A DNA stretch of 64,000 nt from Gigaspora rosea (GCA_003550325.1 QKWP01000035.1:472105-536104), one strand, 5' to 3'. Positions 44,020-55,819 are shown, counted from the stretch's first letter. Program-made: numbers and translations. Notes: generated from the sequence alone by a model not told the origin.

Positions 44020-44350
44020 TATCAAAAATAATTTAAGCGAGTTTTAATAAGTTTAAAAATAATTTAAGCAAAGGTTTAGTAAGTAATATAAAAAATTAAT
44101 TTAAGCGAAGGTTTAATAAGTTATATAAAAGAATAATTTGAACAAAAACTTAATAAGTAATTTGAGCAAAGGTTCAGTTGGTTATATAAAAAAATAATTT
44201 GAGCAAAGGTTTAATAAATAATTTGAGCAAAGGTTCAGTAAGTAACTTTTGAGCGAGATAATTTGAGCAAAGGTTCAGTAAGTAATTTTTGAGCGAAGGT
44301 TCAGTAAGTAATTTGAGCGAAGGTTCATTAAGTAATTTGAGCGAAAATTT
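44020..44350. repeat. Minisatellite, unit about 22-24 bp
   Basis: AATTTGAGC(A/G)AAGGTTCAGTAAGT and variants repeat 10 or more times, with some units lengthened by TTATATAAAA(A). No frame runs through it. Confidence 0.88.
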
Positions 44351-44754
44351 TATTATTTACTCTTTGTTATTATTAAATAGTTTTTGGTCTGCATAATAAA
44401 AAATTTTTTACTTATTTCGTCAAATGGGAGTTCTTACACTCCCATTTCATTTTCCGATTTCAAAATTTTGATTTTTAATTCTAAAATTCCTTTTATGCAT
44501 ATATTAAATGTTTAAAAATTTTTTATTTAACTATGAATTAAATTTGTTTTTGATATAAACTTGGAAGCTTGAAGATATATTAATAATCATTTAACCAGGA
44601 TAAAAAAAATTTTTATAAGTATCGATACTTGGTGCATTTAATGCATTTTAAAACACTAGAAAAACTCGTTCATAATTGTGAAACGCAAAATTTCCGAATT
44701 TGCGTTTTTTACCCTATTTTGCCCTTATTTGGTGGCCGTTTATGGCTAAAAAAG

Positions 44755-45039
44755 GGGTCGTCTAAAGCGGAGTAGAATCACGTGACAATTGGCCAATCAA
44801 ATTATCGAATTTTGATGATCTTTGGCGAAGCAAACAAAAAAGCGAAGTGAAAACCTTGAAAAATACAAAAAATGGCAGTCTAAACCTACCTTGGTGTTTT
44901 AATTAAAAATGTCGGGAAGGCAATTTTGCTTATATATTATAATTTAAGAATTTCTCTAACCCTAACTTAAGATGACCCTAACCCTAAAGTTAATTCGATA
45001 AAATATATTATAAGAATCTACTCCGCTTTAGACATCCCC
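44755..45039. mobile_element. GTCTAAAGCGGA family, copy B (285 bp)
   Basis: GGGTCGTCTAAAGCGGAGTA and complement of its right end GGGGATGTCTAAAGCGGAGT; perfect 8-bp duplication TAAAAAAG (44747-44754, 45040-45047). It is inverted relative to copy A at 9881, and its interior matches copy A closely in reverse complement, including CCTAACCCTAA. Confidence 0.92.
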
Positions 45040-45047
45040 TAAAAAAG

Positions 45048-46396
45048 GTTACTTATCGTATCACAAAATTGATCGCGTTTTATATAGACTCCTGCTCTTG
45101 CTCTGGTAGAAGCTCTGGTAGGAGCTCTGGTAGAGCTTAGCTAGAGCTCAAGAACGAATCAAAGTAGTTGACGAGACTCAGTGAATTTATGTAGTTTGTA
45201 ATGATTTGTTACCAAAAATTATTGGATTAACGTGGGTTCTGGGACGAAGTTTGCTTATTTTTTGATATTTTTGATTTTTTTGCTTTCGGATTTTTTACCG
45301 TCTAGATGAATTGATAATCGCTAGAATTAAAGACCTGCGATATTTTGAGTTTCGTTAAACCAATCATTTTAGTGCTAAACTTGATCTATTGATGGGATTG
45401 ATTTTCCACTATTTTTATCGCTCTGAAAAAGGTTACATCATATAAATTTACTAATTTAGGATTAGTATTGTATAAAAAAATACAATAAACCTTCTTATTA
45501 CATAATTAGTCTATCATAATAGACTTCTAAAATTACATAACGTTATCTGTCGATCACTTCAATTCTTATTACCCCCGTACTTTCATACCCCAGAAATTAT
45601 ATTCACGTGCAGCCAGTTATGCCCCGACAGTAAGTATTTTGTTTCTATCCAAATTCAAGCTGGTTCTCTTCGATTCAATAATTTATTCTTTACATACATA
45701 AAAAAAGAGACCTTTAGGATCTTTAGCACAATTAACTGTTAATATATCAAGACACATAGGTATGTATATATGTAAGTTCATCTTTTTAATCAATTACAGA
45801 CTTATAATCCCATATTACTGTGTTAATCAACAAGTCAGTTTTTGTCTATTATGAGAATTTTGAAAAACGACTTTGGCTAATTTAATGAATCCAGAAATTA
45901 AACAGCTTATTAAAACACAAGCTATTTCTACTGCTCAACTGAATTTTGATTGCCCAAAACGTATATGTTCATTTTGGGGCAGAAATCTGAGGGGGGTTAT
46001 GTTAAACAACTAATTAACTTTCAATGGTTAATTTACAGAATGATGCATGATAAAAACATATACGTACGATACATAGACTTAGTGCGCATTAATAAAAATA
46101 TATTTCAAAAGCTTTTTTCCCTTTACCTTAAGTATGAAAAAAAATCAGTTTATTACTTTAAAAAGAACAATTGTTTCTCTGAAAAATCATCACCTCTGCA
46201 CAGATTTCACCGTTCATGTAATTATTATTCATGTCGCATATTCATAATTATCCTAATTTATCGTATCTTACGTAACAGCTAACACAAGGCTCACAGGATT
46301 AGTGCGACACTTTACCTTGTTCAATATAAAAAATTAAATCATCTTGTGTAATCATAATCACACAAATTTTGTGGGTGTTGCAGGTAGTGAATAACC
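45048..46396. other. No confident gene
   Basis: A short GAGCTCTGGTAG direct repeat lies at 45088-45140. A 42-codon frame from ATG 45885 to TAA 46011 (MNPEIKQLIKTQAISTAQLN) is more gene-like in composition than its surroundings. It may be an exon remnant; ATGCCCCGACAGTAAGT at 45617 could be an earlier mini-exon with a donor site. Neither is supported by homology I can recognise. Confidence 0.25.
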
Positions 46397-46682
46397 CCCT
46401 AGCGTCACCACCCTAAAAAATTTTGCTACTAATTCGCCAACCAATCAGATTTCGAGATTAGGTGTAATGCAAAAAAACACGAAAAATTAACCCAAACCAA
46501 AAAATCGGTCATAAATCAACATTTTATCTATGAAACTGCTTACTGCACACTAACAAAAAGTTTTCCTTATGAAATTTTTTGTATTATAGAAGCTCTTTCT
46601 AACCTAATTTAATAGCAGACCCTAACTCTAATTTAACTGCAAAAAATTTTTAACAAAATTTTTTAGGTTGGTGATGCTAGGG
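46397..46682. mobile_element. Palindromic element with CCCTAGCGTCACCA ends
   Basis: CCCTAGCGTCACCACCCTAA and complement CCCTAGCATCACCAACCTAA. Interior shared with the 17266 and 49550 elements (TTTATCTATGAAACTGCTTA, CTAACAAAAAGTTTTCCTTA). No matching flanks found. Confidence 0.7.
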
Positions 46683-46689
46683 TTTTAGG

Positions 46690-47684
46690 TAGAGAATTGG
46701 CTCAATTAGATCATTGATCGACTTAGATCAATGATCGAGCACCAATTAATGGGCTCGAGCAACAATAGGTCAATCAATGATCGATAATACTAATTAATCA
46801 ATCAAAAAATTTTAATATATAGAAAAATGTCAGTTTAGGAACCTATTATAGGATCTAAACGTTTTTCTTGTTTTAATGGGTTATAATTAGTAATGTGCCA
46901 TTTATATGATGTTTGAATTTTTTAGCGTACAGTACGTACAGTACATACAGTACATATAGTTGTATAGTGCGTATAGTATGTGAAATATGTATAGTACGCA
47001 TATGATATAAACTATCTATATACAAAATTTGTCTGTGTGCTGAAACCTACTAATATATTAATTGTTAAATAATTGTCGCATAGTTTCAAAAAAAATGAAG
47101 GATCGGGTCAGCAAAAGGTAATATGAAAGATGGAAAATGTGACATGAGTGTCTCAGTATCAGAAGGTCGTAAGGTCCAAATTGGGATCAGGTGTTGATAT
47201 GGTGTGATTTTAGTAATCAATGATGGAATAATTAATCATTGATTAATCATTGCAACAGCAAGCTCACTTGGTTGTCCTAATTATATTCCGCTAATTAAAT
47301 ATTGAACACAGATCTATTACCAGTAACTAAGAAAATCAGAAGTATTAGAATTCCTATAGCCCTAATATTTGCTGTGAACACTTACATGATGGTCATTGAG
47401 TATGCAAAGCAGGGAAGTCTAATTGTTTGTGAAATAAGATGCCTACGAAGTGATTGTAATTTAGGTGCTTGAGAACATCCTCGTTACATAGCTACCTAAT
47501 TTTTAATTTGATAATCGATTAATAATTGACCCAATGATTGATCGATTATATATGCTCAAGCTAATAAATTTTATACTTGATTGATTATACTCAATTAAAT
47601 ATAAATAATCTATTTTTGATCAATCATTGAAAACTTTTTTTAATCGATCATTGATCAACAATTTTTTGTCAAGTAAATTCACTA
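46690..47684. mobile_element. hAT-like element rich in ATTGATC motifs
   Basis: TAGAGAATTGGCTCAAT on the left and complement TAGTGAATTTACTTGAC on the right, flanked by GTTTTAGG/GTTGCAGG (6 of 8). Near both ends (A)ATTGATC/GATCAATG motifs cluster. A GTACAGTAC repeat lies inside at 46925-46985. No coding sequence. The decayed ends make this less sure than its neighbours. Confidence 0.5.
46925..46985. repeat. Short GTACAGTAC tandem
   Basis: CGTACAGTACGTACAGTACA followed by TACAGTACATATAG: four to five units of about 10 bp, decaying to the right. Confidence 0.8.
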
Positions 47685-47692
47685 GTTGCAGG

Positions 47693-48624
47693 GGAAGTCA
47701 CCTGCACTTACTTTTTGATACACTTAAATGTACCCTACTTTTTTGAAATATGAGGAGATATGACGATTTTAAAAATCCACACTTAAAATTGACCAATGTG
47801 ATCACAGGTAAGATCCTAAAAAAATTTATAAAGAAAGCTTAAGGCCTTCTCAATCAAAACAATTTTCTATTATGCTAACCTTAATTAAGTGTTTAAGTAG
47901 TAATCGCAAATAAAGGTAAAAAATGATGATCAATTTATAATAAATTATGCCGGGCATTTAATAGTAAATTTCTATTAGTGTGTGAATGGGGCTTTTCTAC
48001 ATATAAAAGTATTTTTTTACTAAGCAAACCTTTTATAATTTCTAATTAAACTTTGCAGAACCAACTTTTCTAATTCTAATGATAGTTAAATTATTCAAAT
48101 CATGTAAGTATATGATACAATATAAGTATTAATTGATTGTTTACTATAGGTTTTTTATTATAATCAGAATTGTACGGAATTCCACTTCTATATAAAGCAA
48201 TTAGTAAATCTCTGCTGATTTTTACTATGAAATTTGGACCCTTCAACTGCAGATTACCACTTAACAAAGATTGTAGAGAAGAAAACTACGATTCTAAAGG
48301 TGGCAAGATCATCAAGATTGGCTTAGAATATTGCGAGAATTTGGTAAAAACTTTTGCAATTATTTAAAGTTTCTTTAAAGAAATATGAAACTTTTTTAAC
48401 ACATATTTCATGATATACACTTAGTATGGTAAGCTTCTTCTCTACAACTTTAATTAATATGATTGGCATAATAAAAAAATTAGATCCAATTAAAAAATTC
48501 AAGCTTTTTATAAATTTCTTTAGAACCTTATCTGCAATCCTATTGGTCGATTTAAGTGCATTAGTCACATGACATTTATAAAATCGGCACATCTCAAAAA
48601 ATGTAATAAGATTTTTAGATACAA
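47693..48624. mobile_element. Truncated TGCAAAA-family foldback element
   Basis: Starts inside the family end (CCTGCACTTACTTTTTGATA), followed by GACGATTTTAAAAATCC and ATCACAGGTAAGATCC, and later AAAGGTGGCAAGATCATC. It aligns with 18035-18610 but has about 330 extra bases around 47895-48225 and lacks the outer ends on both sides. The next element (48625) lies in its right arm. Confidence 0.65.
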
Positions 48625-48788
48625 CTTATTTGCGCGAGTAATACAAACCTCTAGAGAGGAAATAGCCAATCGGAGAGTGCAAATTTTGACTATTTTGGAT
48701 CAGCTCGACAAAGAATCACAACACACACAAAAGAAAAAAAAGTGAAAAAACTAATGTTTAAATTGATTTAAAAATGACAGGTATATAC

Positions 48789-49466
48789 TAGTGTTTCAAA
48801 TCGGATCAAAAAATGCAATCGATTAATTGGATAAAAATTTTTTTAATAATCGATTAAAAATCGATTGTACCAACTAATTGATTAATCGATTAGTTGGTAC
48901 AATCGATTAATCGATTAATCGATTAACCGATTAATCAATTAATTGATTAATCGATTAAATCGATTGATTGATTGCACCAACTAATCGATTAATCAACTAA
49001 TCGATTACTATAGTGAATAAATACAAACTTTTTTGAGCGAAGAAATAGTTAAAAAAAAGTTTATCATATATTTCGATTGATCGATTAATCGATTAATCGG
49101 GTTAATTGATTATAGCGGTTTGCAGAAAGGTGTGACCTCTGCGGATCATAATGTCATGTAAAATCATGCGAAATCGGCCGATTTTGATCGATTTTTTAAT
49201 TCTCTACATTATCATCATAAAAATCATGGGGCCACACCTTTTTGCAAACTGCTATAATCGATTGATCAATTAATTGATTAATTGGGTTAATTGATTAATT
49301 GATTGATCAATTAATCGATTAATCAATTAATCGATTAATCAATTAATCGATTAATCAATTAATCGATTAATCGAATTAATCGATTAATCACATATTTGAA
49401 AAGCCAATCAATTAATCGTCGATTAATCGATTAATCCTATTAATCGATTTTCGATTTGGAACACTA
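48789..49466. mobile_element. hAT-like element made largely of ATTAATCG repeats (678 bp)
   Basis: TAGTGTTTCAAATCGGA and complement TAGTGTTCCAAATCGAA; perfect 8-bp duplication GTATATAC (48781-48788, 49467-49474). Most of the body is (ATTAATCG)n and close variants in both orientations. A TA-flanked element sits at 49113-49254. Confidence 0.9.
49113..49254. mobile_element. Tc1-like miniature element (142 bp)
   Basis: TAGCGGTTTGCAGAAAGGTG and complement TAGCAGTTTGCAAAAAGGTG, with TA on both sides (49111-49112, 49255-49256). It lies inside the ATTAATCG element. Confidence 0.85.
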
Positions 49467-49725
49467 GTATATACTACTCTAACCCTATAATCTCTAATAT
49501 GAAGTTTATTTACAAAAACGGTTACCTGCGCAAATAAGTAAAATGTATTATATCTGGTCATATGATTTTATTATAGTGCAAACCAATTTGGTTAAATTAA
49601 TGTAAAAATCACGCTTTTTATAATTTTTCATTAAAATCACTAATAACTCTGAATTTTAATTTTGTCTATGAAATCGTTTTCTGTGCATTATCAAAATTCC
49701 TTGCAAAATTTTGGTACTAAAACAC

Positions 49726-50061
49726 TAGTGATGCACCAGTCCTGAAAAAGACCGGTTCAGGGCCGGTCTTTTCGATGGTCTTATGGTCTTATCGGTCCCA
49801 GTTTGGGACTGGTCCTGGACCGGTCCTTGTAAACAAACTGTGATATTCATATCACCCAATCAAATTGCTTGATCAGGTGTAACACAGATCATATGATGTT
49901 TGTTTACATCTGACAGTAAGTAATTACGTCATTTATGACCAATAAGATTTATTCATTAAGAACTGTTTTGGGGCCGCAGACGGACTGGGACCAGGACCGA
50001 AAATACTATGATAACGGTCTACTAGGACTGGGACAGATCAGACCGGACTGGCGCATCCCTA
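49726..50061. mobile_element. hAT-like element with GGACCGGTCC motifs (336 bp)
   Basis: TAGTGATGCACCAGTCC and complement TAGGGATGCGCCAGTCC; perfect 8-bp duplication TAAAACAC (49718-49725, 50062-50069). GACCGG/CCGGTC and GGACTGG(G/T)(A/C)C motifs crowd both ends. Same family as the partial element at 63567. Confidence 0.93.
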
Positions 50062-50157
50062 TAAAACACTCTACTAAATGTCTAACCAAACCCTAACTGT
50101 TTAATTTATTACTTTAATTCTTTTGCTTTATTGATTGTTTTGATTTGGTTTGCACTA

Positions 50158-51056
50158 CAAAACTTACGTTTTTGATACTCCTGTACTTAATTTTTTGATA
50201 CTACTAAATGTATCCCAAAAATTTTATTACTTTTTTGAGACACGGCGATTTTAAAAAAGTTACGTGACCACCATGATTAAAATTGACCAATAGAATTGCA
50301 AGTAAGATTCTAATAAAAGGTTTGAAGTTTTTTTAATTAGAACTATTTTTTTTATTATGTCATTATTATTTGAATTTCTAATAAAAGTTGTAGAGATGAA
50401 AATTACCATTCCAATATAATAAACCTATCAAAATCGGGGTTGTCTAAAGCAGAGACAAATCATGTAATCAACTGCCAATCAAATTATAGAATTTTGATAA
50501 TTTTCGGCAAAGCAAAAGAAGTGAAAACCTTGAAAAATACAAAACACGGCAGTTTAAACCTACCTCGATTTGTTAATCAAAAATATCAGGAAGGCAATTT
50601 TGCTTATATATATATGCTTAAAACCTAATCTAACCTTAATGTATAATGATTCTAACCCTAAAATTAATTGAAAAAATTATTAAATATGAGTTGTTTTCAC
50701 TTTAGACGTTCCTCAAAATTGGTTTAGAATAATTTTCGTGAATTTTAAAGCTTTTTAAAAAACTACTCATATCTCGTAATACACTAAACCAATTTTGATA
50801 TGTTTACTACTATTGAAATAGTAATTTTTATCTCTACAACTCTTATTAGAAATTCATATAATAATGATATAATAAAAAAATTAGTTCCAATTAAAGCCTT
50901 AGAATCTTACTTGCAATTCCACTGGTCAATTTAATCATAGTAAACATGTGACTTTTTTATAATCGACGTGGCTCAAAAAAATAATAAAATTTTTGGAGTA
51001 CATTTAGAAGTATCAAAAAAGTAAGTGCAGGAGTATCAAAAACATAATTTTTGCAT
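50158..51056. mobile_element. TGCAAAA-family foldback element with 8-bp duplication
   Basis: CAAAACTTACGTTTTTGATA at the left, complement TGCAAAAATTATGTTTTTGA at the right, flanked by TTGCACTA (50150-50157, 51057-51064). This is the cleanest copy of the family and shows an 8-bp target duplication. The GTCTAAAGC element at 50437 has inserted in it. Confidence 0.85.
50437..50713. mobile_element. GTCTAAAGCGGA family, copy C (277 bp)
   Basis: GGGTTGTCTAAAGCAGAGAC at the left; the right end is the complement of AGGAACGTCTAAAGTG. Flanks CAAAATCG/CAAAATTG match at 7 of 8 positions. More diverged than copies A and B, so older. Confidence 0.82.
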
Positions 51057-51090
51057 TTGCACTATAATAAAATCACATAACCAAATGATG

Positions 51091-52461
51091 ATTGGCTACT
51101 GGCCAGATCGGGTGTAACATAAAAACTTTTCCTTCAGTCCATTTTCCTAGTTTATAATACAGCAAACAACTATCTTATTTAATGCAATATCAATATAGAT
51201 TCTTTTAAACCAGATGATGAATAGAAATGTGAGAATGCTATAAACATAGTTAAAACATTACCAAGAAAATAATCATCTGCTTGATTTGGTTGGTAAGATT
51301 AACAAAGACTTAGATAAATTTCAAAATTTGATGCAAAACTTATAACTTGCAACTAGAAAATACTGTATGTCTATTAAAAAAGGAAAGAAAGAAAGATGGT
51401 TAGAGTATGGTCAAGCTATACACTACTGGTTGATCAGTCATGAACTGATTGTTCATACCTACTCAAATTTGGCAGAAGCTAAACAACTGCTTGTTGTTTG
51501 GATCATGAACTATTTGTTCCTGCAAAGCCATAATACTGCTTGTCGATCAGTAATGAACTGTTTGTTTTCCAAATCTTCTAAAAAGATATATAGAGCCTTT
51601 GCAGTAGAAATGGCAAGCATAGTAAAGGTTTGTTTATATTGGTTATTTAGATCAGGTGATTAACTGATAATTATTAGACAATTACTAAATATCTTTAAAA
51701 AAATCAAAACTTTAGGGACCAGTTTAGTGAACTAGAACTTTTATAATATTAAAGCACAAACTTATTTGTACACTTTATGTTACTTTATTTTATATAAATA
51801 TTAAAGATTGCAGGAGATTACACGTTTTGAAATGTTTTATTAAAAGCAAAAATGAAGCAAAAATTACCAATAAGACACTATCTCAAGTGTATTTACAAAG
51901 TTATTGTGCACTTCTGCTACATTTTTTAGTTCTATATTGTTTTCAGAATTACTTTTATTTGCTTGTATAGGCTCTTTTCTCTCTTCTAGTTCCTCTTCAG
52001 TAAATTTGTTTGAACCTTTTTTAAGCACCTTTTTACATTGTAATCACAATAACAACTGCTATATTGTAATGTCATCACCAAAATTTGCACAGAGATTACT
52101 ATCGATTTTTATCATTATTAGTAGTAATCGATTTAAATCCTTTCTTACGAGAACTATCGATTAAGATAGTAATCGGTAATAATTGGTAATAATTAATAGA
52201 TATCAGATTAAAAATCACAAATAACAATACTATTATACTGTATACTTATTTTTAAACATTTTATAGATTTTTGCAAGTTTTCGCATATTTTCACAAGGTT
52301 TCGCAATTTAATATAAAATTTTATATTTATTTATTTATTATTATTATTATATATTTTTTACAAAAAAAATGAAAAAAATAACAAAAAAAAATAAAAACAA
52401 AAAAAAACTAAACCCGAAAACAATAATGAAAAAAATAAAATTGAAAAAAATAGTAATATTT
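51091..52461. other. No confident gene; a 98-codon frame with internal repeats
   Basis: The frame 51367-51663 (MSIKKGKKERWLEYGQAIHY start) contains GATCA(G)T(C/A)ATGAACTG(A/T)TTGTT three times. The frame and repeats may be chance or a relic; no domain recognised. 51664-52461 has only short Ser/Phe-rich frames and AT-rich DNA. Confidence 0.3.
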
Positions 52462-52870
52462 TGAACTCTTTCACACTTCGTCACATAATGCTAGCTTTAT
52501 ATACTTATTTTTCTTACTCTGCAGTTAGCTATTATTTCTTTTCTTCTTTGTTTTAACTATAATATTCGCTTATATTTGCTAATATTCGCTCATATTTGCT
52601 ACTTCCTAAAATAAAAAAATGACAAAAAAATAAAACCAAAAAAAACAAAATGAAAAAATAGGAATGTTTTAAACTACTTATACACTTTGTCACATAATAC
52701 TAGCTCTGTACACTTATTTTCTTACTCTGTAATTAGCTATTATTTCTCTTCTTCTTTGTTTAACTATCATATTCACTTATATTCGCTCATATTTGCAACT
52801 TTCTAAAAAGTGCTATAAAAAAAACAAACAAAAAACAAACCTAAAAAAAATAAAAAAAAACAAAAATGAA
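52462..52870. repeat. Two tandem copies of a roughly 200-bp unit
   Basis: TTTCACACTTCGTCACATAA...ATTCGCTCATATTTGC (52470-52605) recurs as TATACACTTTGTCACATAAT...ATTCGCTCATATTTGC (52680-52795), each followed by an A-rich AAAAAACAAA stretch. Short A-T-only sections separate them. Confidence 0.8.
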
Positions 52871-52929
52871 AAAATAAACTATTATATTTGCTTATTTGCT
52901 CATATTTGCTCATATTTGATTATATTTGC

Positions 52930-53440
52930 TCATATTTGCAACTTCTTGCAAAGTGCCAAAGTGTTAGAATTGGTGTTTTTGTAAAGTGCCGAAAAGTCAA
53001 GTTGTTTTCTTGCAAAGTTCTAAAAGAAGTAAGAGATAAATAAAATAAAATAAATTTAAAAATAAGTAAAAAAAAAAAAAACAAACAAAAAACAAAAATG
53101 TAAGCAATCTAAATAAAAAAATAAATGAAGCCCAAACTCTTCATTTCCCTGAAGTAAGAGTTCGTAATCTTGCAATTCAGAAATCGTCGAAGGTTTTCAC
53201 AAAGTGCTGGAATAAAATAAATAATAAAAATAAAACAAAAAAACAAAAACAAAACATGAAACGAAATAATAAATGAAACGAAATCTTGCAAAAACTTGCA
53301 AAAACTTGCATTCTTGAAATTTAGAAATTACTAGAGAAAAATTAGTTGTGTGTTTTTGCAAAGTATCAAAAGGCTGAGTTGGTTTGCACAAAGTGCTGAA
53401 AAGTCATTAGATTTCTTGCAAAGTGCTAGTAATAAAGTGT
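52930..53440. repeat. Dispersed TTGCAAAGTGC(C/T)GAAAAGTC motif in A-rich DNA
   Basis: The motif and truncated forms (CACAAAGTGCTGGAA, TTTGCAAAGTATCAAAAGGC) occur at least six times between (A)n(C)A(A)n tracts. Strong strand asymmetry (A-rich plus strand) over about 1 kb. No coding. Confidence 0.65.
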
Positions 53441-53754
53441 AGAAATAAATAAAAAAAATTAAAAATAAAAAAAATAAAAGATAAAAAAATACAAAACAAA
53501 ACAAAAAAAATAAAACGAAACCAAAAAAAAACAAAAGGAAAATGAAAAAACAATGTAAATTTGATAGAAGATCTAAATTATTAATAAAAAAATAAACAAA
53601 GATCTAATCTGATCATGTAGTACAATCATCAAAAATTATTGAAACATTTTGAAAATAGTAGTCAAATGTGTCCTTGATATGATCCAGGTTACAGATCTAC
53701 TAATCCAGCTTGATTTTCCTAGTCCTAAAATATTTCGAAAGTATTCAGAATATA

Positions 53755-53831
53755 AAAAAAAAGAAAAAGAAAAAAAAGAGAGAGAAAAAAGAAAAGAAAA
53801 AGAAAAAGAAAGGGAAAGAAGAGTAACAATT
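53755..53831. repeat. Polypurine tract
   Basis: About 75 bases with A and G only (AAAAAGAAAAAGAAAGGGAA type). It could form triplex or unusual structures. Downstream 53832-54605 is AT-rich with ATATATCGATT-like stretches and no gene. Confidence 0.85.
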
Positions 53832-54613
53832 AAGCAAAACAGCTTTTTTTAAGTTTTTTTACACATTTTATGGGATGTATATTTATGATCTATGGCAGCT
53901 TACAGATCAAATAGGCTTAAGAAATTTTGAACTCTGTTTTTTTATTTTATTTTATTTTTTTACCCAGTGATCCAGGTTAAAATATTCGTGATGGGTCAAA
54001 ACACTATGTAATCATTAAAGATCTGCTTAATTGTTATATATTGTTTCAAATAATTACGATTATAATCGATTTATAGATATATAACGATTAAATATAAAAA
54101 ATTATATATATCAATTATAGATATATATCGATTTTTAACCAGTTAATCGATATATATTGTTATTTGTTAATTGATATAAAATGATTAACTGTTATATACT
54201 GATTAATATCAATATATAAAATTTGCTAATAGTAGTATAATATTTATAGTAATATCCATGACCATAGGTTAAACTTCTCTCATATTTAATATTTTATAGC
54301 AATAATTACAAATATTTTGAAGGCATTATATAGTTTAAGATATTTTTTTTTTAGAACTATTAGTATAATCAATAAAAAACTATATTAAAAAAATAATAGT
54401 AGTAGATTATATTTGATTAATAGTTTATAAAACATATATATATTTTTTTAGATCTTCTATAACTCTTACTACTGATCACTTGTACCAATATATGCACAGA
54501 AATTCTGAAATAAAGTTACAACAAAAATAGTGGAAAAGCCTATAAAAACATATAAAGCAGCAGGCAGCTATTATTCAAGATACAGTTAATTGAGTATCTA
54601 ATAATAGCCTCAT

Positions 54614-54791
54614 AGGACCCCAAAATATACATAGATAGGTCAAGTTAATTATAGGCTTACTAAAAACAGAAAGATCTGTAGAAAATCTTTAAAAATAAGC
54701 AAAAAATTACTATAAATAGAAAAGATCTGCATAAAAATCTCAAAAATAAGCAAACTCATACCTGACCTATCTATGTATATTTCGGGGTCCT
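54614..54791. mobile_element. hAT-like small element with AGGACCCC ends (178 bp)
   Basis: AGGACCCCAAAATATACATA followed by GATAGGTCA, and the complement with a single mismatch. The perfect 8-bp duplication AGCCTCAT flanks it (54606-54613, 54792-54799). Interior holds two imperfect copies of AGAAAGATCTG.A.AAAATCT. Confidence 0.9.
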
Positions 54792-54799
54792 AGCCTCAT

Positions 54800-55396
54800 A
54801 GTTTATCATTCACCAACCAAGAACTGGCACTTGTCATTTAGAAGTAAAGTTCATAGACTACCTGCCAACAAGTTCAGAGTTTATAACTCACCAAAAAGAA
54901 GAAGTACTAGGCAGCTCTTTGTTGGATTTGAACTATATAGGAAAACTCACTTTCCTTTGTACAAATAACAACTATTTGGTGTTGGGTTTCGTTTTGAAGA
55001 ATTTTTAAAAAGTGGGCTATTTGGCGTACCTCTCCAAAAAATCAATAGTATCTATACTAACCAAATTGGAAAGGCATCTACTATATTGGATACATAGTCA
55101 CGAGTAGTTTGGAAACAAATAACATGAAGTAACATATGAGGTTCTCAGAGAAAACCACTAGAATAAGATTCTAGAATATTATAATAAAAGTAGTTAGATT
55201 GTTAGACTACTTAATTTGGTTTAACATTATTAGACCTTGGCCATTTTAGTGGAGGAGCTCTATAATGTTAACAATTTTTATTTGTAAGTTTGGAAGTGCT
55301 TTAGAGTGATCTCCAGCTAGCTTTAGGCCATGGATAAAAATCTACAGAACAAAGGAAGACTGTAGTGCAATCCAAGTTTTTTCATTCTGTTAGCTG
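54800..55396. other. No gene seen
   Basis: No frame over 60 codons and no inverted ends. The composition is a little less AT-rich than its flanks, so it may be old coding sequence, but nothing is recognisable. Confidence 0.3.
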
Positions 55397-55398
55397 TA

Positions 55399-55707
55399 CC
55401 GTATTTGTCTGAAAATATGCTACTCTTTTTGGCCAAAAAGTTATACAAAAAATCATAGGGTAGCTTATTTTTAGATTGTTAAATTTTTTGAAAAATTGAA
55501 AAATGTACTAATAAAAAGTTGTCCAAATGCTATGAAATTTTTACTATAAGTGTATTTCGTTGTGCTGAACAACTTTACTTAATCAAATTTTTTTGAAGTT
55601 TATATAGTAAAAAAAAGGTTTATATGTAGCAACTGTTAATGATTTCTTTAAAAATTTTTCTGAAAATTTGGGGTGGTAGCTTCTTTTTTATTTTCAGAAA
55701 CCTACGG
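55399..55707. mobile_element. TA-flanked palindromic element (about 309 bp)
   Basis: CCGTATTTGTCTGAAAATA with complement CCGTAGGTTTCTGAAAATA, each next to TA; inner GCTAC motifs pair too. Fits a Tc1-mariner miniature element. Confidence 0.7.
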
Positions 55708-55819
55708 TATATTGTTTTTGTTTCGTTGTTCTATGTATAACAATTTAATACATCTAATGAATAAAGAGCAGGGTCTCAGTTATAAAACCTAAAAAAATAA
55801 CATATTTTTTTAATAAAAA

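Larger units (their letters stand above)
48625..49538. mobile_element. Element with CTTATTTGCG ends, copy B, carrying two nested elements
   Basis: CTTATTTGCGCGAGTAATAC at the left and complement CTTATTTGCGCAGGTAACCG at the right. Its interior (CCAATCGGAGAGTGCAAATT...) continues across the inserted element at 48789-49466 into CTCTAACCCTATAATCTC, as in copy A at 16445. Confidence 0.75.
49550..51090. mobile_element. Palindromic host element split by two later insertions
   Basis: ATGATTTTATTATAGTGCAA followed by ACCAA (49566-49590) and the complement at its right end, which is cut at TTGGTTTGCACTA and resumes at 51057 with TATAATAAAATCACAT. Its interior matches 17266-17634 (TTCCTTGCAAAATTTT, CTTTAATTCTTTTGCTTTAT). 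Insertions: 49726-50061 and 50158-51056. Confidence 0.7.

Noticed and set aside
48170..48367. 65-codon frame with KGGKIIKIGLEYCENL
   Set aside because: The sequence is part of the interior of the TGCAAAA foldback family (also at 18270), so it is a repeat, not a host gene.
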